Source of the DNA: Lepidurus packardi
Taxonomy: Eukaryota > Arthropoda > Branchiopoda > Notostraca > Triopsidae
Length of the DNA: 64,000 bases
NCBI GenBank assembly: GCA_023053545.1
Contig: JAKZAN010000064.1
Span: 62,001-126,000, forward strand
Reading direction: 5' to 3'
Under the pieces are notes generated by a model, which worked only from the letters and a program-made list of their open reading frames with translations, was not told the DNA's origin and did not search any database. Positions 1 to 10,168 of the stretch are shown here, piece by piece. Made by a program: the position numbers and the translations under genes. Positions within the stretch are counted from its first letter, which is position 1. Every line of letters starts with the position of its first letter.

Positions 1-1649
1 AGCATTTTCACAACAGGAATGCCAGTCCATTTTGCCACCACTTCTGCAATGTCTTCTCGCGTAACTTCCTCTTTAATCAAAGAATGTTCGCTCTGATTTT
101 CCAAGAGCTGTTTCTGCAGCCCATCCAGGCGCTCTTGCGCTTCCTTAATTCGGCCATAGCGCAACTCGGCTACTTTGCCATAATTTCCTTCTCTTTCGGC
201 ACGTTCAGCTTCGACTTTGAAATCTTCAATCTCCAATTTAACAGCCTGAATATTATCAACCACTTCTTTCTCAGATTTCCACCGCGTATAAATTTCGTTG
301 CGCTCTTCCTTTAAATTGGCAAGATCTAAACCAAGTGCTTTTAATTTACTCTCGTCGTTTTCCCGTTTTATGGCTTCAATTTCGATTTCCAGCTGCATAA
401 TTTTTCGGTCTAGCACATCCAGCTCTTCGGGCTTCGAATTGATTTCCATTCGCAATTTAGAAGCCGCTTCGTCCATCAAGTCGATCGCCTTATCTGGCAA
501 AAATCTGGAAGTAATATAGCGTTGCGACATTTCGACCGCTGCAATAATCGCTTCGTCCTTGATTTGGACCTTGTGGTGTGCTTCATATTTTTCCTTAATA
601 CCGCGCAAAATGGAAATAGCGCTTTCCGCATCCGGTTCATCCACAACTACCTTCTGAAAACGACGTTCGAGCGCTTTGTCTTTTTCAAAATATTTTTGAT
701 ACTCATCTAAAGTGGTAGCGCCTATAGCACGCAACTCGCCCCTTGCAAGAGCTGGTTTCAGAATATTGGCTGCGTCCATCGCACCTTCTCCACCGCCTGC
801 GCCAACTAACGTGTGAATCTCATCAATAAACAATACGATATCGCCTTCAGCAGCTGTAACCTCCTTTACAACCGATTTGAGTCGTTCTTCAAACTCGCCT
901 TTGTATTTCGCGCCGGCAATTAACGCACCCATATCAAGCGAAAACACAATCTTATCTTTCAAGTTATCAGGCACATCACCATCGACAATGCGCCTAGCTA
1001 GTCCTTCTGCAATCGCAGTTTTACCAACACCGGGCTCTCCAACAAGCATTGGATTGTTTTTAGTTCGACGGGTCAGAATCTGAAGTACACGCCTAATTTC
1101 TTCGTCGCGGCCAATTACAGGATCTAGCTTACCCGTCCGAGCCAATTCATTCAAATTTCTTGAGTACTTATTGAGTGCGTTGTAATTCTCTTCGGCAGAT
1201 GCAGACGTAACGCGTTCGCCTTTTCGCAATTCCTCGATGGCAGCAACAAGGCCTTTTTCAGTAACACCTTGGTCTTTTAGGACTTGTGAAATCGTGCTTT
1301 TCGACTTGAAAATGGCCAATAGCAAATGTTCTACAGATACAAACTCGTCATTGTTATTCTTTGCTATGATTTCGGCTTCATTCAAAGTTTTGATTCCTTC
1401 ACGCGAGAATTGCATATCACCGCCAGATACTTTAGAAAAGCTGTTCATGGCGCTATCCACTAATTTTGAAAGCAGAACCACATTTACATTTAATTTCTTA
1501 AGCAGAAATGGCGTTACGTTTTCGTCGACTTCTGAAAGCGATTTAAACAAGTGCTCATTTTCGATTTGCTGATGTCCCATGCGCTGCGCGACAACCTGCG
1601 CGTTTTGCAGGACTTCTTGGGATTTTATGGTGAAATTATTGATGTTCAT
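1..1649 (-). CDS. clpB: ATP-dependent disaggregase ClpB (C-terminus beyond window edge)
   Basis: This is the Hsp100 chaperone that, with DnaK, pulls proteins out of aggregates in the cytoplasm. About 549 of the usual ~865 residues are inside the window. The protein opens with a Clp N-domain (about residues 1-140). The first AAA+ domain follows, with Walker A GEPGVGKT near residue 203 and Walker [13 protein letters not shown] near residue 270. The long charged coiled-coil middle domain starts near residue 410. The second AAA+ domain lies outside. The start ATG at 1649 gives the normal family N-terminus [12 protein letters not shown]. It is transcribed divergently from ytxJ. The frame is intact over the visible part. 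Confidence 0.97.
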   Translation of the reverse strand, partial: MNINNFTIKSQEVLQNAQVVAQRMGHQQIENEHLFKSLSEVDENVTPFLLKKLNVNVVLLSKLVDSAMNSFSKVSGGDMQFSREGIKTLNEAEIIAKNNNDEFVSVEHLLLAIFKSKSTISQVLKDQGVTEKGLVAAIEELRKGERVTSASAEENYNALNKYSRNLNELARTGKLDPVIGRDEEIRRVLQILTRRTKNNPMLVGEPGVGKTAIAEGLARRIVDGDVPDNLKDKIVFSLDMGALIAGAKYKGEFEERLKSVVKEVTAAEGDIVLFIDEIHTLVGAGGGEGAMDAANILKPALARGELRAIGATTLDEYQKYFEKDKALERRFQKVVVDEPDAESAISILRGIKEKYEAHHKVQIKDEAIIAAVEMSQRYITSRFLPDKAIDLMDEAASKLRMEINSKPEELDVLDRKIMQLEIEIEAIKRENDESKLKALGLDLANLKEERNEIYTRWKSEKEVVDNIQAVKLEIEDFKVEAERAEREGNYGKVAELRYGRIKEAQERLDGLQKQLLENQSEHSLIKEEVTREDIAEVVAKWTGIPVVKM

Positions 1650-1785
1650 TGTATATTTTGTTTAAGTTTAACTGATATTGGTTATTGTTTAATTACTTTT
1701 GAGTCTTGGTTTTCAAATTATATTCCATCTGAAAATAACCGACATAAAGTCAGTTTTTATGTCATAATGTCTTAAATTAATAAAC

Positions 1786-2181
1786 ATGAGCTTATTCAAT
1801 AAAATATTTGGAGATTCTAATTCTAAAGATACAACCCAATCGCGAATGGATTGGAAGCTATTAACGGAACTATCACAACTTGATACTATTGTAGCCGATT
1901 CCAATGAGACACCTGCAATTATTTTCAAACATTCAACACGTTGCAGCATTAGCCGAATGGCGCTTAAGCAATTCGAATCTCATTATGACCTAAAAGACAC
2001 GGAGGCAACGCCTTACTTTCTGGATTTACTTGAGCACCGCGATATTTCGAACGCGATCGCAGATCGTTTTGATGTAATGCACCAATCGCCTCAGTTGGTA
2101 TTAATTAAGAATGGCATTTGCATTTATACTGTTTCCCACAGCGACATTGATGCAGAAGATTTGCGAAAAAAACTAGATTAA
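1786..2181 (+). CDS. ytxJ: YtxJ-family bacillithiol-type redox protein
   Basis: This 131-residue thioredoxin-fold protein belongs to the YtxJ (DUF2847) family, placed in the bacillithiol system as a monothiol bacilliredoxin. The diagnostic stretch KHSTRCSISRMALKQF (about residues 46-61) holds a single Cys in a CSIS motif, so it should work by a monothiol mechanism on mixed disulfides. A cis-Pro-like SPQLVLIKNG segment follows near residue 104, and the length is normal for the family. It is a single gene read away from clpB. Family assignment is firm; the actual thiol cofactor in this organism is inferred from the family. Confidence 0.88.
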   Translation: MSLFNKIFGDSNSKDTTQSRMDWKLLTELSQLDTIVADSNETPAIIFKHSTRCSISRMALKQFESHYDLKDTEATPYFLDLLEHRDISNAIADRFDVMHQSPQLVLIKNGICIYTVSHSDIDAEDLRKKLD

Positions 2182-2227
2182 ACGATCATACTGCGCCAAT
2201 CAGGTTGTTTTTTTTGCCTTTTGAGCA

Positions 2228-3409
2228 TTAGCGCCTGAATCGATTCCTGGTGATGATGTTTTTAAGTTTCATTTTTAAATCTTCGCCGCAATCGTACACC
2301 AGCTGCTCATTTGAAGGAAAAGGAACTGGCTGTCTGGAAAATAGCGGCCAATAGCTTTCGTCGGCAGCACGCTTATCGCCACGAAATCGCGCATAAATAT
2401 TTTCGAATGTAAATTCGCTCGAGAGCGGAAAACTGTCTATGAGTTGGTTGTTTTTGAAATCGATATAATCAATTTTGGCTACTACTTGACTCGTTTTGAA
2501 TTGGCGGAATTCGAACACAGATGCTTTGACGGTTTTAAAATTATCAACCATAATGGGCTTTCCAACGCTATCATTCACAACATTTCCCCTAGCGTCTAAT
2601 AGTTTCTTTAGGCCATCCTTAATTTGCTTTTCAACTTCGAACTGTCGCTCGCTAACTTGTTCTGGGGAAATTTTAATATCTCTGAAATTTAAAATCAAGC
2701 CGTAATCATATACAATATCTTTCTGTTTGTTGCTATGATAAACCGTCCATTTGTCGTTTAGTCCGTATGTACTAATGTCTAATAAATCGTTTTGCAGCCT
2801 AACTGGAATGAGCAAATTTGTTTCGTTTTTAGCAAAAACACTCACAAAATCGGTTCCTTTATATTGCGCCTCACTTAGTAGTTTTTTCAGGTCTCTATAA
2901 CCAGGATTGATGCGATCCAAATAAACCAAATCATCATATATCTTTCTTGCCTCTAGTTTGTTAGCAGATTTTAGACCTTTATTTGAATTATCATACAAAA
3001 AACGAGAAAGTGCATTTTTACTGTTTATAATCTGATCCGAATAATCTTCGAAAGGAAAAAGTGCATTTCTATTTTCGCGGATCAAGCGCAGCGGCAACAA
3101 CGGACTTATGCGTTCTTGACGGCTGTTCATTTGCAGATACGTATTGTATATTTTATCCAGATTGACCGGGTTTGCATCTTTTGCCAATAAAGCAATTGTT
3201 TGCTGGTCGCGCTGCTTTGCTTTTGCGAAAGCTTCTTCCAAATAATATATATATTCTTGCTTGCCTTTTTTTTCTTTTTTTCCTCGAAGGCCTTGAACGG
3301 CGTAATCGATTGCCACATCGTAATTTCCAGAGGCAAGATTGTTGCGCGTTTCTTTGATTCCGCATGAAAACAATAGAAAGGACATTAGAAGCGATAGTAT
3401 CTTTTTCAT
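2228..3409 (-). CDS. Predicted lipoprotein, function unknown
   Basis: The 393-residue product begins with a lipoprotein signal peptide: Lys-Lys, a hydrophobic stretch and the lipobox LLFSC with Cys16 as lipidation site. It should be anchored in an outer or inner membrane leaflet. The first third (NLASGNYDVAIDYAVQGL and following helices) looks like TPR-type helical hairpins. The rest is a mixed alpha/beta domain rich in Lys and Asp with no motif I recognise. It lies downstream of fahA on the same strand, but an intrinsic terminator separates them, so it is probably its own unit. I have seen similar lipoproteins only as unnamed flavobacterial proteins. Confidence 0.8.
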   Translation of the reverse strand: MKKILSLLMSFLLFSCGIKETRNNLASGNYDVAIDYAVQGLRGKKEKKGKQEYIYYLEEAFAKAKQRDQQTIALLAKDANPVNLDKIYNTYLQMNSRQERISPLLPLRLIRENRNALFPFEDYSDQIINSKNALSRFLYDNSNKGLKSANKLEARKIYDDLVYLDRINPGYRDLKKLLSEAQYKGTDFVSVFAKNETNLLIPVRLQNDLLDISTYGLNDKWTVYHSNKQKDIVYDYGLILNFRDIKISPEQVSERQFEVEKQIKDGLKKLLDARGNVVNDSVGKPIMVDNFKTVKASVFEFRQFKTSQVVAKIDYIDFKNNQLIDSFPLSSEFTFENIYARFRGDKRAADESYWPLFSRQPVPFPSNEQLVYDCGEDLKMKLKNIITRNRFRR

Positions 3410-3462
3410 AAATTATGCATCAAACAATTACATTTTTTAAAAACTGAATTAGTCTAAACCAA

Positions 3463-3490
3463 AAAACTTCACCTGATGGTGAAGCTTTTA
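3463..3490 (-). terminator. Intrinsic terminator of fahA
   Basis: CTTCACC and GGTGAAG (3467-3473 and 3478-3484) form a 7-bp stem with a TGAT-type loop. On the minus strand the stem runs into a T-rich tract, just after the fahA stop codon. Confidence 0.75.
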
Positions 3491-3508
3491 TCACGTTTGA
3501 GATTATTT

Positions 3509-4792
3509 TTAGGGCCGGCTGTATGGCGGTAATAATTTATTGCACACCTCACCAAAGCCAATGCGTACATTCGCATTTTTGCAATATCCTGTCATCCGGA
3601 CACTATCGCCATCTTCAATAAATCGGCGCTCAGTACCATCATTCATTTTAATTGGATTCTTTCCGCCCCAGGTCAATTCGAGCATCGAACCAAAGCTGTC
3701 TTCTGTAGAACCCGAAATTGTTCCAGAACCCATCATATCGCCTGAATTTACTCGGCATCCATTTGAAGTATGGTGGGCAAGTTGCTGACTCATGCTCCAG
3801 TATAAATATTTAAAATTTGAGCGACTAACTAAAGTGGGACTCGCATTTTCTGGCTCGATTTCAACTTCTAAATTAATATCGAATGTATTTTTACCTTTTT
3901 GTTGCAGGTATGGAAGTGGCGAAGGGATTTGTTTTGGTCCTTTTGTCCTAAAAGGTTCTAGCGCATCCATTGTGACAATCCAAGGTGAAATTGATGTTGC
4001 AAAGTTCTTCGCTAGGAATGGTCCTAATGGCACATATTCCCATTTTTGAATATCCCGTGCGCTCCAGTCGTTCAGCAAAACCATTCCAAAAATATGCTCT
4101 TCTGCCTCGTGCACAGGAATATTTTCGCCCATAATGTTTGCATCGGTTGTAATAAAGGCCGTTTCCAATTCAAAATCAACCAAACGAGAGGGGCCAAAAA
4201 CTGGGGTTTTTTCGCCATTTGGCAAAGTCTGACCCATCGGACGATGCACTGCTATACCAGAAGGTACAATCGTGGAACTTCGCCCGTGATAACCTACAGG
4301 TATATGAAGCCAATTTGGTAACAAAGCATTTTCAGGATCCCTAAACATCTTACCAACATTCGTTGCATGCTCTTTACTGGAATAAAAATCCGTGTAGTCG
4401 CCAATCATTACAGGCAGTTGCATTTCTACATCTTCAATATTAAATATTACAATATCGCGATGTGACTTGTTATTTTGCAGTAAATTATTTTTCACATCAA
4501 AAATGTCTGCAATTCTATTTCGCACCAATCGCCAAGTTTTTTTTCCATCAGAAATAAAATCATTCAGCGTATCTTGCATGAACATATCGTCAGTCAGTTC
4601 GATGCCTTCAAAATAATTGAGTTGCTGCAATGCACCTAAATCAATGGCATAATCACCAATTCTTGTTCCGATTGTAATGACATCATCTTTGGTTAGAAAG
4701 ACACCAAACGGAATATTTTGTATCGGAAAATCGCTGTTTTTTGAAACATCTAACCACGATTTACGGTCTGTGTTATTTGCGGATATCGGCAT
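3509..4792 (-). CDS. fahA: Fumarylacetoacetase
   Basis: This enzyme hydrolyses fumarylacetoacetate to fumarate and acetoacetate, the last step of tyrosine/homogentisate breakdown. The 427-residue length is normal. An N-terminal FAH domain is followed by the catalytic domain. That domain carries [13 protein letters not shown] (near residue 163), the metal-binding acidic segment DFELETAF and [17 protein letters not shown]. The segment [13 protein letters not shown] lies near residue 350. It is divergent from glyA with about 110 bp between the starts. No other homogentisate-pathway gene is adjacent. The frame is clean. Confidence 0.96.
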   Translation of the reverse strand: MPISANNTDRKSWLDVSKNSDFPIQNIPFGVFLTKDDVITIGTRIGDYAIDLGALQQLNYFEGIELTDDMFMQDTLNDFISDGKKTWRLVRNRIADIFDVKNNLLQNNKSHRDIVIFNIEDVEMQLPVMIGDYTDFYSSKEHATNVGKMFRDPENALLPNWLHIPVGYHGRSSTIVPSGIAVHRPMGQTLPNGEKTPVFGPSRLVDFELETAFITTDANIMGENIPVHEAEEHIFGMVLLNDWSARDIQKWEYVPLGPFLAKNFATSISPWIVTMDALEPFRTKGPKQIPSPLPYLQQKGKNTFDINLEVEIEPENASPTLVSRSNFKYLYWSMSQQLAHHTSNGCRVNSGDMMGSGTISGSTEDSFGSMLELTWGGKNPIKMNDGTERRFIEDGDSVRMTGYCKNANVRIGFGEVCNKLLPPYSRP

Positions 4793-4848
4793 TTATTTGA
4801 AGTGTTTTTTTGTTAAAATTGAGTTATCAAATATAAAATTAACAATCA

Positions 4849-4875
4849 TTGTAACAAACGTTTTTCGTATTTTTG
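4849..4875 (+). promoter_or_regulatory. Candidate glyA promoter, Bacteroidetes type
   Basis: A TTG (4849-4851) and TATTTTTG (4868-4875) fit the Bacteroidetes -33/-7 pattern TTG and TAnnTTTG with a 16-nt spacer. The glyA ATG is 26 nt downstream. The fit is by eye only. Confidence 0.55.
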
Positions 4876-4901
4876 ACAACATTTTAACGAAAACTTATCA
4901 A

Positions 4902-6176
4902 ATGCAACGCGACGAACAGATTTTTGACTTGATTCTTGAAGAACAAGATAGACAAATTCACGGTATAGAACTTATTGCTTCTGAGAACTTTGTAAGCGAT
5001 AGCGTACTAGAAGCAGCGGGTTCTGTACTAACAAATAAATACGCTGAGGGTTATCCTGGTAAACGCTATTATGGCGGTTGCGAAGTTGTGGATGTTGTGG
5101 AACAAATTGCAATAGACCGCGCAAAGGCACTTTTTGGCGCCGCATACGCAAACGTTCAGCCGCATTCTGGTTCTCAGGCAAATACAGCAGTTTTTTCAGC
5201 GATTTTAAAACCTGGCGACAAAATCCTAGGATTTGATTTGGCACATGGTGGGCATTTAACACACGGAAGTCCAGTAAATTTCTCTGGGAAATTATACACA
5301 CCATCTTTTTATGGTGTCGATCAAGAAACTGGCTTACTTAATTATGACAAAATTGAAGAAATAGCACTGCGTGAACAACCAAAATTAATTATTGCAGGTG
5401 CATCTGCCTATTCTCGTGATATGGATTTTGAAAGGTTTAGAGCTATAGCAGATAAAGTTGGCGCTTTATTACTTGCTGATATTTCTCATCCTGCAGGTCT
5501 GATTGCGAAAGGATTAATGAATGACCCTGTTCCACATTGCCATATTATTACAACAACAACGCACAAAACATTGCGCGGTCCAAGAGGTGGGATGATCTTA
5601 ATGGGCAAGGATTTTGAAAACCCTTGGGGACTTACAACACCAAAAGGAGAAATTAGAATGATGTCCTCACTGCTGGATTTGGCAGTATTTCCTGGAAATC
5701 AAGGCGGGCCTTTAATGCATATAATCGCCGCAAAAGCAGTTGCTTTTGGGGAAGCGCTTTCCGATGAATTTTTCACGTATGCTAGACAGCTACAAAAAAA
5801 TGCACAAGCAATGGCAGCTGCATTCACAAAACGTGGCTACAATCTAATTTCAGGCGGCACAGACAATCACATGATGCTGATTGACCTTAGAAATAAAAAC
5901 ATTACTGGGAAGGACGCAGAAAATGCCTTAGTGAAAGCCGAAATAACCGTAAACAAAAACATGGTTCCTTTTGATGATAAATCGCCTTTTGTAACATCGG
6001 GAATCCGCGTTGGAACGGCTGCAATCACAACCAGAGGATTGGTAGAATCTGACATGGATCAGATTGTAGAATTTATCGACCGGGTCATCCAAGACCATAC
6101 AAATGAAGATCTTTTAGAACAAATTGCAGACGAAGTGAACGAAATGATGAGCGAACGCGCTATTTTTGTTTTCTAA
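4902..6176 (+). CDS. glyA: Serine hydroxymethyltransferase
   Basis: GlyA interconverts serine and glycine with tetrahydrofolate and feeds the one-carbon pool. From ATG 4902 ([15 protein letters not shown]) the protein is 424 residues, the usual size. An upstream in-frame ATG at 4677 would add about 75 unrelated residues and run through the promoter, so it was rejected. Fold-type-I PLP motifs are present: the substrate/cofactor segment [13 protein letters not shown] near residue 20, HSGSQAN near residue 88 and the PLP-lysine motif [13 protein letters not shown] near residue 219. A strong terminator follows. It is probably monocistronic. Confidence 0.97.
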   Translation: MQRDEQIFDLILEEQDRQIHGIELIASENFVSDSVLEAAGSVLTNKYAEGYPGKRYYGGCEVVDVVEQIAIDRAKALFGAAYANVQPHSGSQANTAVFSAILKPGDKILGFDLAHGGHLTHGSPVNFSGKLYTPSFYGVDQETGLLNYDKIEEIALREQPKLIIAGASAYSRDMDFERFRAIADKVGALLLADISHPAGLIAKGLMNDPVPHCHIITTTTHKTLRGPRGGMILMGKDFENPWGLTTPKGEIRMMSSLLDLAVFPGNQGGPLMHIIAAKAVAFGEALSDEFFTYARQLQKNAQAMAAAFTKRGYNLISGGTDNHMMLIDLRNKNITGKDAENALVKAEITVNKNMVPFDDKSPFVTSGIRVGTAAITTRGLVESDMDQIVEFIDRVIQDHTNEDLLEQIADEVNEMMSERAIFVF

Positions 6177-6197
6177 GATGTAATAAACACAAAACAA

Positions 6198-6230
6198 AAA
6201 CCTTCTGTGAAATACATAGAAGGTTTTTTT
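6198..6230 (+). terminator. Intrinsic terminator after glyA
   Basis: AAACCTTCT (6198-6206) pairs perfectly with AGAAGGTTT (6218-6226) and is followed by a T run, 21 nt after the glyA stop codon. Confidence 0.85.
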
Positions 6231-6243
6231 AAATAATAAAACT

Positions 6244-6837
6244 ATGTCGGTTTTAAGATTACAATTGCCAACAGATCCACGATGGGTTAATATCGTGGAA
6301 TCAAATATAGAAGAGGTATTAACAGATCACGCGTGGTGCGAGCAAAAAGCCGCTACAAACGCAATAACCATCATTACGATTAATTCAGAGTTTCCAGATT
6401 TGGTTACTGATATGTTGGCCTTGGCAAAAGAAGAAATTGAGCATTTCGAAATGGTGCATGAAATCATTAAAAAACGTGGACTCAAATTAGGCCGTGAGCG
6501 TAAAGACGATTATGTTGGTGAACTTGCCCAATACATGAAAAAAAGCAACACAGGAAGCCGGGTTTCGGGTCTTGTTGAGCGGTTGCTATTCTCAGCCATG
6601 ATCGAAGCAAGAAGTTGTGAACGTTTCAAGGTGCTATCAGAAAATATCGCCGATCCAGAATTGTCTGCATTCTACCGTGATTTGATGGAAAGCGAAGCAG
6701 GACATTACACAACATTTATCACATATGCCAGGAAATATGGTGTGGGTATTGATGTTGAAAAGCGCTGGAGAGAATGGTTGGAATTTGAAGCTGAAGTGAT
6801 TTCAAGATACGGAAAACGCGAAACTGTTCATGGATAA
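6244..6837 (+). CDS. miaE: tRNA-(ms2io6A)-hydroxylase MiaE-like
   Basis: MiaE is a ferritin-like di-iron monooxygenase that hydroxylates the isopentenyl group at A37 of tRNA, downstream of MiaA and MiaB. The 197-residue protein has the family opening LRLPTDPRW-like (here LRLQLPTDPRWVNIVESN). Carboxylate/histidine iron ligands are seen in KEEIEHFEMVHE (near residue 64) and in MESEAGHYTTF (near residue 147). It overlaps the next gene by 8 nt, indicating co-transcription. miaA itself is 10 kb away. The assignment is good; substrate specificity is inferred. Confidence 0.85.
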   Translation: MSVLRLQLPTDPRWVNIVESNIEEVLTDHAWCEQKAATNAITIITINSEFPDLVTDMLALAKEEIEHFEMVHEIIKKRGLKLGRERKDDYVGELAQYMKKSNTGSRVSGLVERLLFSAMIEARSCERFKVLSENIADPELSAFYRDLMESEAGHYTTFITYARKYGVGIDVEKRWREWLEFEAEVISRYGKRETVHG

Positions 6838-7333
6838 CGACATCATAATTATAGAAGCTACAACAGCCGATTTGCCAACAATTAGGGATATCGCTTACGA
6901 AACTTGGCCCAATACATATAAAGAGATTTTATCTGCGGCACAGTTGGCTTATATGTTGGATTTGTTTTATTCTGATTCAGGTTTACAAAGAAATTTAGCC
7001 GAAAATCATGTCTTTTTACTAGCAAAAAACAGCGACAGAACATTAGGTTTTGCATCGTTTGTGCACCAAGGCCAGGATGCACCAATAACCCGTATCCCGA
7101 AAATTTACATGCTGCCAGAAGCGCAAGGAAAGGGAGTTGGAAAACTTCTAATTCAGAAAATCGAAAAGCGCGCTTTAGTGGCTGGTTCCAATATACTTTC
7201 ATTAAATGTCAACCGATTTAATAGGGCGATCACTTTCTATGAAAAAATGGGATTCAGAATCGAAAAAGAAGAAGATATTGTTCTAGATCACGGCTATTTA
7301 ATGCAGGACTATGTGATGGTAAAAGCGATTTAA
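6830..7333 (+). CDS. GNAT-family N-acetyltransferase
   Basis: This 167-residue protein has the GCN5-related fold. The acetyl-CoA pyrophosphate-binding loop is PEAQGKGVGKLLIQKIE (near residue 97), and NRFNRAITFYEKMGFRIEKEE forms the C-terminal half typical of RimI/PaiA-type enzymes. The substrate is not predictable. Its start overlaps the miaE stop by 8 nt, so it is likely translated from the same mRNA. Its stop codon overlaps that of the convergent pentapeptide-repeat gene by a few bases. Confidence 0.88.
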   Translation: MDNDIIIIEATTADLPTIRDIAYETWPNTYKEILSAAQLAYMLDLFYSDSGLQRNLAENHVFLLAKNSDRTLGFASFVHQGQDAPITRIPKIYMLPEAQGKGVGKLLIQKIEKRALVAGSNILSLNVNRFNRAITFYEKMGFRIEKEEDIVLDHGYLMQDYVMVKAI

Positions 7334-7902
7334 TCTTCCACAACAATAAGGTGCTTTTCCAAAAGACCTTTCACCCCATTTAAAGAAAAAATTGCATCTC
7401 GAATTTTGTTTTTTGTCGGGTCGAAAGCATAATTAAAGCTTGTTTTGAAATCTGCCTGCACTAAAACGGTATTGGAAAATACGCTGCGATACAAATCGCA
7501 ATCATCTAAGAGCGCACCCGATAAATCTGCTTGCATAAAATCGACTGCAATCATGCTGCACCTAATGAAAGTGGCGCCTTTTAATTTTAGTGTATAAAAT
7601 TTACTAAAGTCAAGAATGGAGTTTATAAAATGAACTTCGAAAATCAACTTGTCGCACATCGAAAAATTAACTTCTGAAAGATTGCAGTTGGTGAAAGTTA
7701 CAGTCCGAAGTGCTGTATGATTGATTTTGCTTTGGTTGAAATTACATCCACTAAAAGTGCATTCAATAAAAACCATTCCTATAAAATTGCATTGGCTAAA
7801 ATCGCAATTCACAAATTCGCACGTTTCAAATTCCATCAACTGCAAATCTGCGTCGGTATACCGAATTTCTTTGAATGTATTTCTGTATACGTATTTGCTC
7901 AA
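7330..7902 (-). CDS. Pentapeptide-repeat protein
   Basis: The 190-residue protein is built almost entirely of A(D/N)LXX-type five-residue repeats, visible as runs such as CEFVNCDFSQCNFIGMVF and ADLSGALLDDCDLYRSVF. These should fold into a right-handed quadrilateral beta-helix. Size and the central break resemble the Qnr/McbG group of DNA-mimicking gyrase-protecting proteins, but many pentapeptide proteins have other roles, so resistance is not claimed. It is a single gene, convergent with the GNAT gene. Confidence 0.85.
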   Translation of the reverse strand: MSKYVYRNTFKEIRYTDADLQLMEFETCEFVNCDFSQCNFIGMVFIECTFSGCNFNQSKINHTALRTVTFTNCNLSEVNFSMCDKLIFEVHFINSILDFSKFYTLKLKGATFIRCSMIAVDFMQADLSGALLDDCDLYRSVFSNTVLVQADFKTSFNYAFDPTKNKIRDAIFSLNGVKGLLEKHLIVVED

Positions 7903-7973
7903 TTGATGGATTTATGGTAACGCGTGCAAAGAAACAAAATGAAATGCCATTTCTACAACCTAAAATGGTTTTA

Positions 7974-8020
7974 TTGCCTTTTAAAAAATTACGTAAATTT
8001 GTGACGGCTGTTGAACAGCC
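7974..8020 (+). promoter_or_regulatory. MFS transporter promoter with 5' mRNA hairpin
   Basis: TTG (7974-7976), a 17-nt spacer and TAAATTTG (7994-8001) match the Bacteroidetes consensus. Right after the expected start site the perfect hairpin GGCTGT-TGA-ACAGCC (8006-8020) would form at the very 5' end of the transcript. The ATG is 9 nt further on. Confidence 0.6.
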
Positions 8021-8029
8021 GATTATAAC

Positions 8030-9315
8030 ATGAAATCAAAAACAAACCCCCTCCCTACCAAAGGCTTCTTTGCTAAAAACCCATCATTAAAAATCAAGGA
8101 ATTCATCTCCTACTTGACCTTGCGTTTCGGAATTATTTTCGCCTTGAACATGCAGTCAACAATTATCTATTTTTGGATATACAGCCTAACAAACAATAAG
8201 CTCTCATTAGGATTAGTTGGTTTAGCAGAAGTAATTCCTGCCGTTGCATTTTCGTTTTTTTCAGGGCATGTTGTCGATCAAAATGAAAAAAGAAGTATGG
8301 TTTTGAAATGCACCTTAGGGTATGTTGTGCTTGCGGCTATTTTGTATTTCTTAGCAATTTCCGGCGATGGGGACTTCATCTCAGATTACCGCATAAAAAT
8401 CATCTACGGAATTGTTTTTTTAGGAGGCATGCTTCGCGCATTCTTTAGCCCTTCGATGTTTGCGCTATTTGGCATGATCGTGCCCCGCGAACATTATCCA
8501 AACGCCACGAGCTGGAGCAGCATGTCTTGGCAAGCAGGCGCTGTTTTAGGGCCGTTAGCCGCAGGTTTTTTTATTGCATGGACTGGAATCGCAAGCAGCT
8601 TAATGTTGATTGTTTTTTTGCAAATAATACTGCTCCTACCCTTATTCAAAATTGCCATTAAACCTATTTTAAAGAAAGTAAAAGAGCCAGTTTTGCAAAG
8701 TGTTACTGAAGGTTTGCGTTTCGTTTGGCAAACGCCAGTGTTACTTTCGGCGCTTTGTTTGGATATGTTTTCAGTATTATTTGGTGGTGCAATTGCACTT
8801 CTGCCGGTATACCAAAAGGAAATTTTACATGTAAATGAAATGGGGTTTGGCGTCCTGCGCGCTGCTCCAGGAATTGGGGCTATACTAACGTTGGGACTAT
8901 TGGCATTTTTTCCGCTCAAAGATCACCCAGGTAGAAAATTATTTTTCTGCGTAGGTTGTTTCGCCGTTTGCATCATCATTTTTGGCATCTCCACTAATTT
9001 CTACTTATCCTTTGCGATGCTGTTGTTAAGCGGCCTTTTTGACGCCGTAAGTGTTGTCATACGAAGTACCATTTTACAACTGGTTACGCCAGATGAAATG
9101 CGGGGTTTCGTGTTTCGGCCGTTAACACCATGTTTGTGAGTTCTTCTAACGAATTGGGCGATTTTGAAAGTGGTGTCATGGCGCATTACCTCGGAACTGT
9201 TCGCGCTGTGGTAACCGGCGGCTGCATTACATTAGGCGTTGTTTTTTACACGTTTTTTAGAGCGCCACAACTGAGAGAATTTACTTTTGAAGATAAAAGT
9301 CCGGAAACGAAATAA
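8030..9315 (+). CDS. MFS transporter, interrupted by a one-base shift
   Basis: This is a 12-helix major facilitator similar to the enterobactin-exporter/MFS_3 group. The first frame (8030-9139) carries most helices and ends in an abnormal tail after TPDEMRG. The remaining conserved segment (NTMFVSSSNELGDFESG and the last helix) continues in another frame from about 9117 to 9315. Adding one G to the GGGG run at 9102-9105 would restore continuity. The break is therefore either a sequence error or a recent mutation; I favour an error because similar homopolymer shifts recur in this window. The substrate is unknown. Confidence 0.82.
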
Positions 9316-9316
9316 A

Positions 9317-9556
9317 TTAAATTTTCATTTTAGATAAAGATCGAATATACAATTCCTCAACCTTAGCCCTTGCCCACGGCGTTTTTCGCAAGAAAGTTAA
9401 ACTTGATTTGATGCTCGGATTAACAGCGAAGCACTTAATTGGAACCAATTCTGCTAATGTATCAAAACCATAAAAAGCCTGCAAACTTTCGAGAATTTGC
9501 TGAAGCGTTTTGCCATGTAGTGGGTCTTTAGATTTTTCCATTATTTGTGCCGGCAT
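9317..9556 (-). CDS. VF530-family (DUF2132) DNA-binding-like protein
   Basis: This 79-residue protein belongs to the small VF530 family. The signature is DPLHGKTLQQILESLQAFYGFDTLAE, followed by CFAVNPSIKSSLTFLRKTPWARAKVEELY. A structure of the family showed a helical fold thought to bind DNA, but no cellular role is established. Translation could also start at the internal ATG at 9541, which gives the usual family N-terminus MEKSKDPLHGK. The gene is convergent with the MFS gene with one base between stops. Confidence 0.85.
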   Translation of the reverse strand: MPAQIMEKSKDPLHGKTLQQILESLQAFYGFDTLAELVPIKCFAVNPSIKSSLTFLRKTPWARAKVEELYIRSLSKMKI

Positions 9557-9670
9557 CTATTTTAGGTGTGCGGTTCAAATTTACGATATAATTTAATTAT
9601 TAATGACTCATAAAGCAAATACGCCTAATTTCAGCTGAATTTCTTCTATAAAAAGTCAAGAAAATGTTAC

Positions 9671-9678
9671 TACCTTTG
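9671..9678 (+). promoter_or_regulatory. -7 box of smpB promoter
   Basis: TACCTTTG fits TAnnTTTG and ends only 5 nt before the smpB ATG, so transcription would begin at or beside the start codon (leaderless mRNA). No good -33 TTG was found. Confidence 0.45.
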
Positions 9679-9683
9679 CAACC

Positions 9684-10142
9684 ATGCTCAAAACAATAAA
9701 CATACTCAATAAACGTGCAAAATTCGATTACGAGGTGATCGAATCATACACAGCGGGAATTGTTTTGGCAGGCACTGAAATCAAATCTATCCGCGCTGGA
9801 AAAGCGAATATTACTGAAAGTTTTTGTGAATTTAGTGGTTCAGAATTATTTGCCGTCAATACATACATTGAAGAATACGCCTTCGGAAACCAGTTCAATC
9901 ACAAAGCACGGAGTGAGCGGAAATTGTTGCTGAACAAGAAAGAACTCAAAGGCTTGCACCGAAATGTTGAGGCAAAAGGACTAACGATTGTGCCTTTGCG
10001 ACTATTTACAAATGAAAAAGGCCTTGCGAAACTTGAAATTGGGCTTTGCCGGGGTAAAAAAACATACGATAAACGCGAGTCTTTGAAGGAACAAGACACC
10101 AAACGCGATTTAGACCGAATTAAAAAAGAATACAAACGCTAA
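9684..10142 (+). CDS. smpB: SsrA-binding protein SmpB
   Basis: SmpB binds tmRNA and delivers it to stalled ribosomes for trans-translation. The 152-residue protein shows the OB-fold segments [36 protein letters not shown] and [20 protein letters not shown]. The basic tail [21 protein letters not shown] occupies the mRNA channel. The length is typical. It precedes a small XRE regulator on the same strand with 26 nt between them. The frame is intact. Confidence 0.97.
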   Translation: MLKTINILNKRAKFDYEVIESYTAGIVLAGTEIKSIRAGKANITESFCEFSGSELFAVNTYIEEYAFGNQFNHKARSERKLLLNKKELKGLHRNVEAKGLTIVPLRLFTNEKGLAKLEIGLCRGKKTYDKRESLKEQDTKRDLDRIKKEYKR

Positions 10143-10168
10143 TCCGTTTTTGACTATTTTTGTCAACG

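Noticed and set aside
4677-4901. Extended N-terminus for GlyA
   Set aside because: The extra 75 residues resemble no SHMT, run through the likely promoter and lie antisense to fahA; ATG 4902 gives the normal protein.
7330-7902. Quinolone-resistance gene (qnr) call
   Set aside because: The protein has pentapeptide repeats of suitable length, but such proteins are diverse and the Qnr loops cannot be confirmed by eye.
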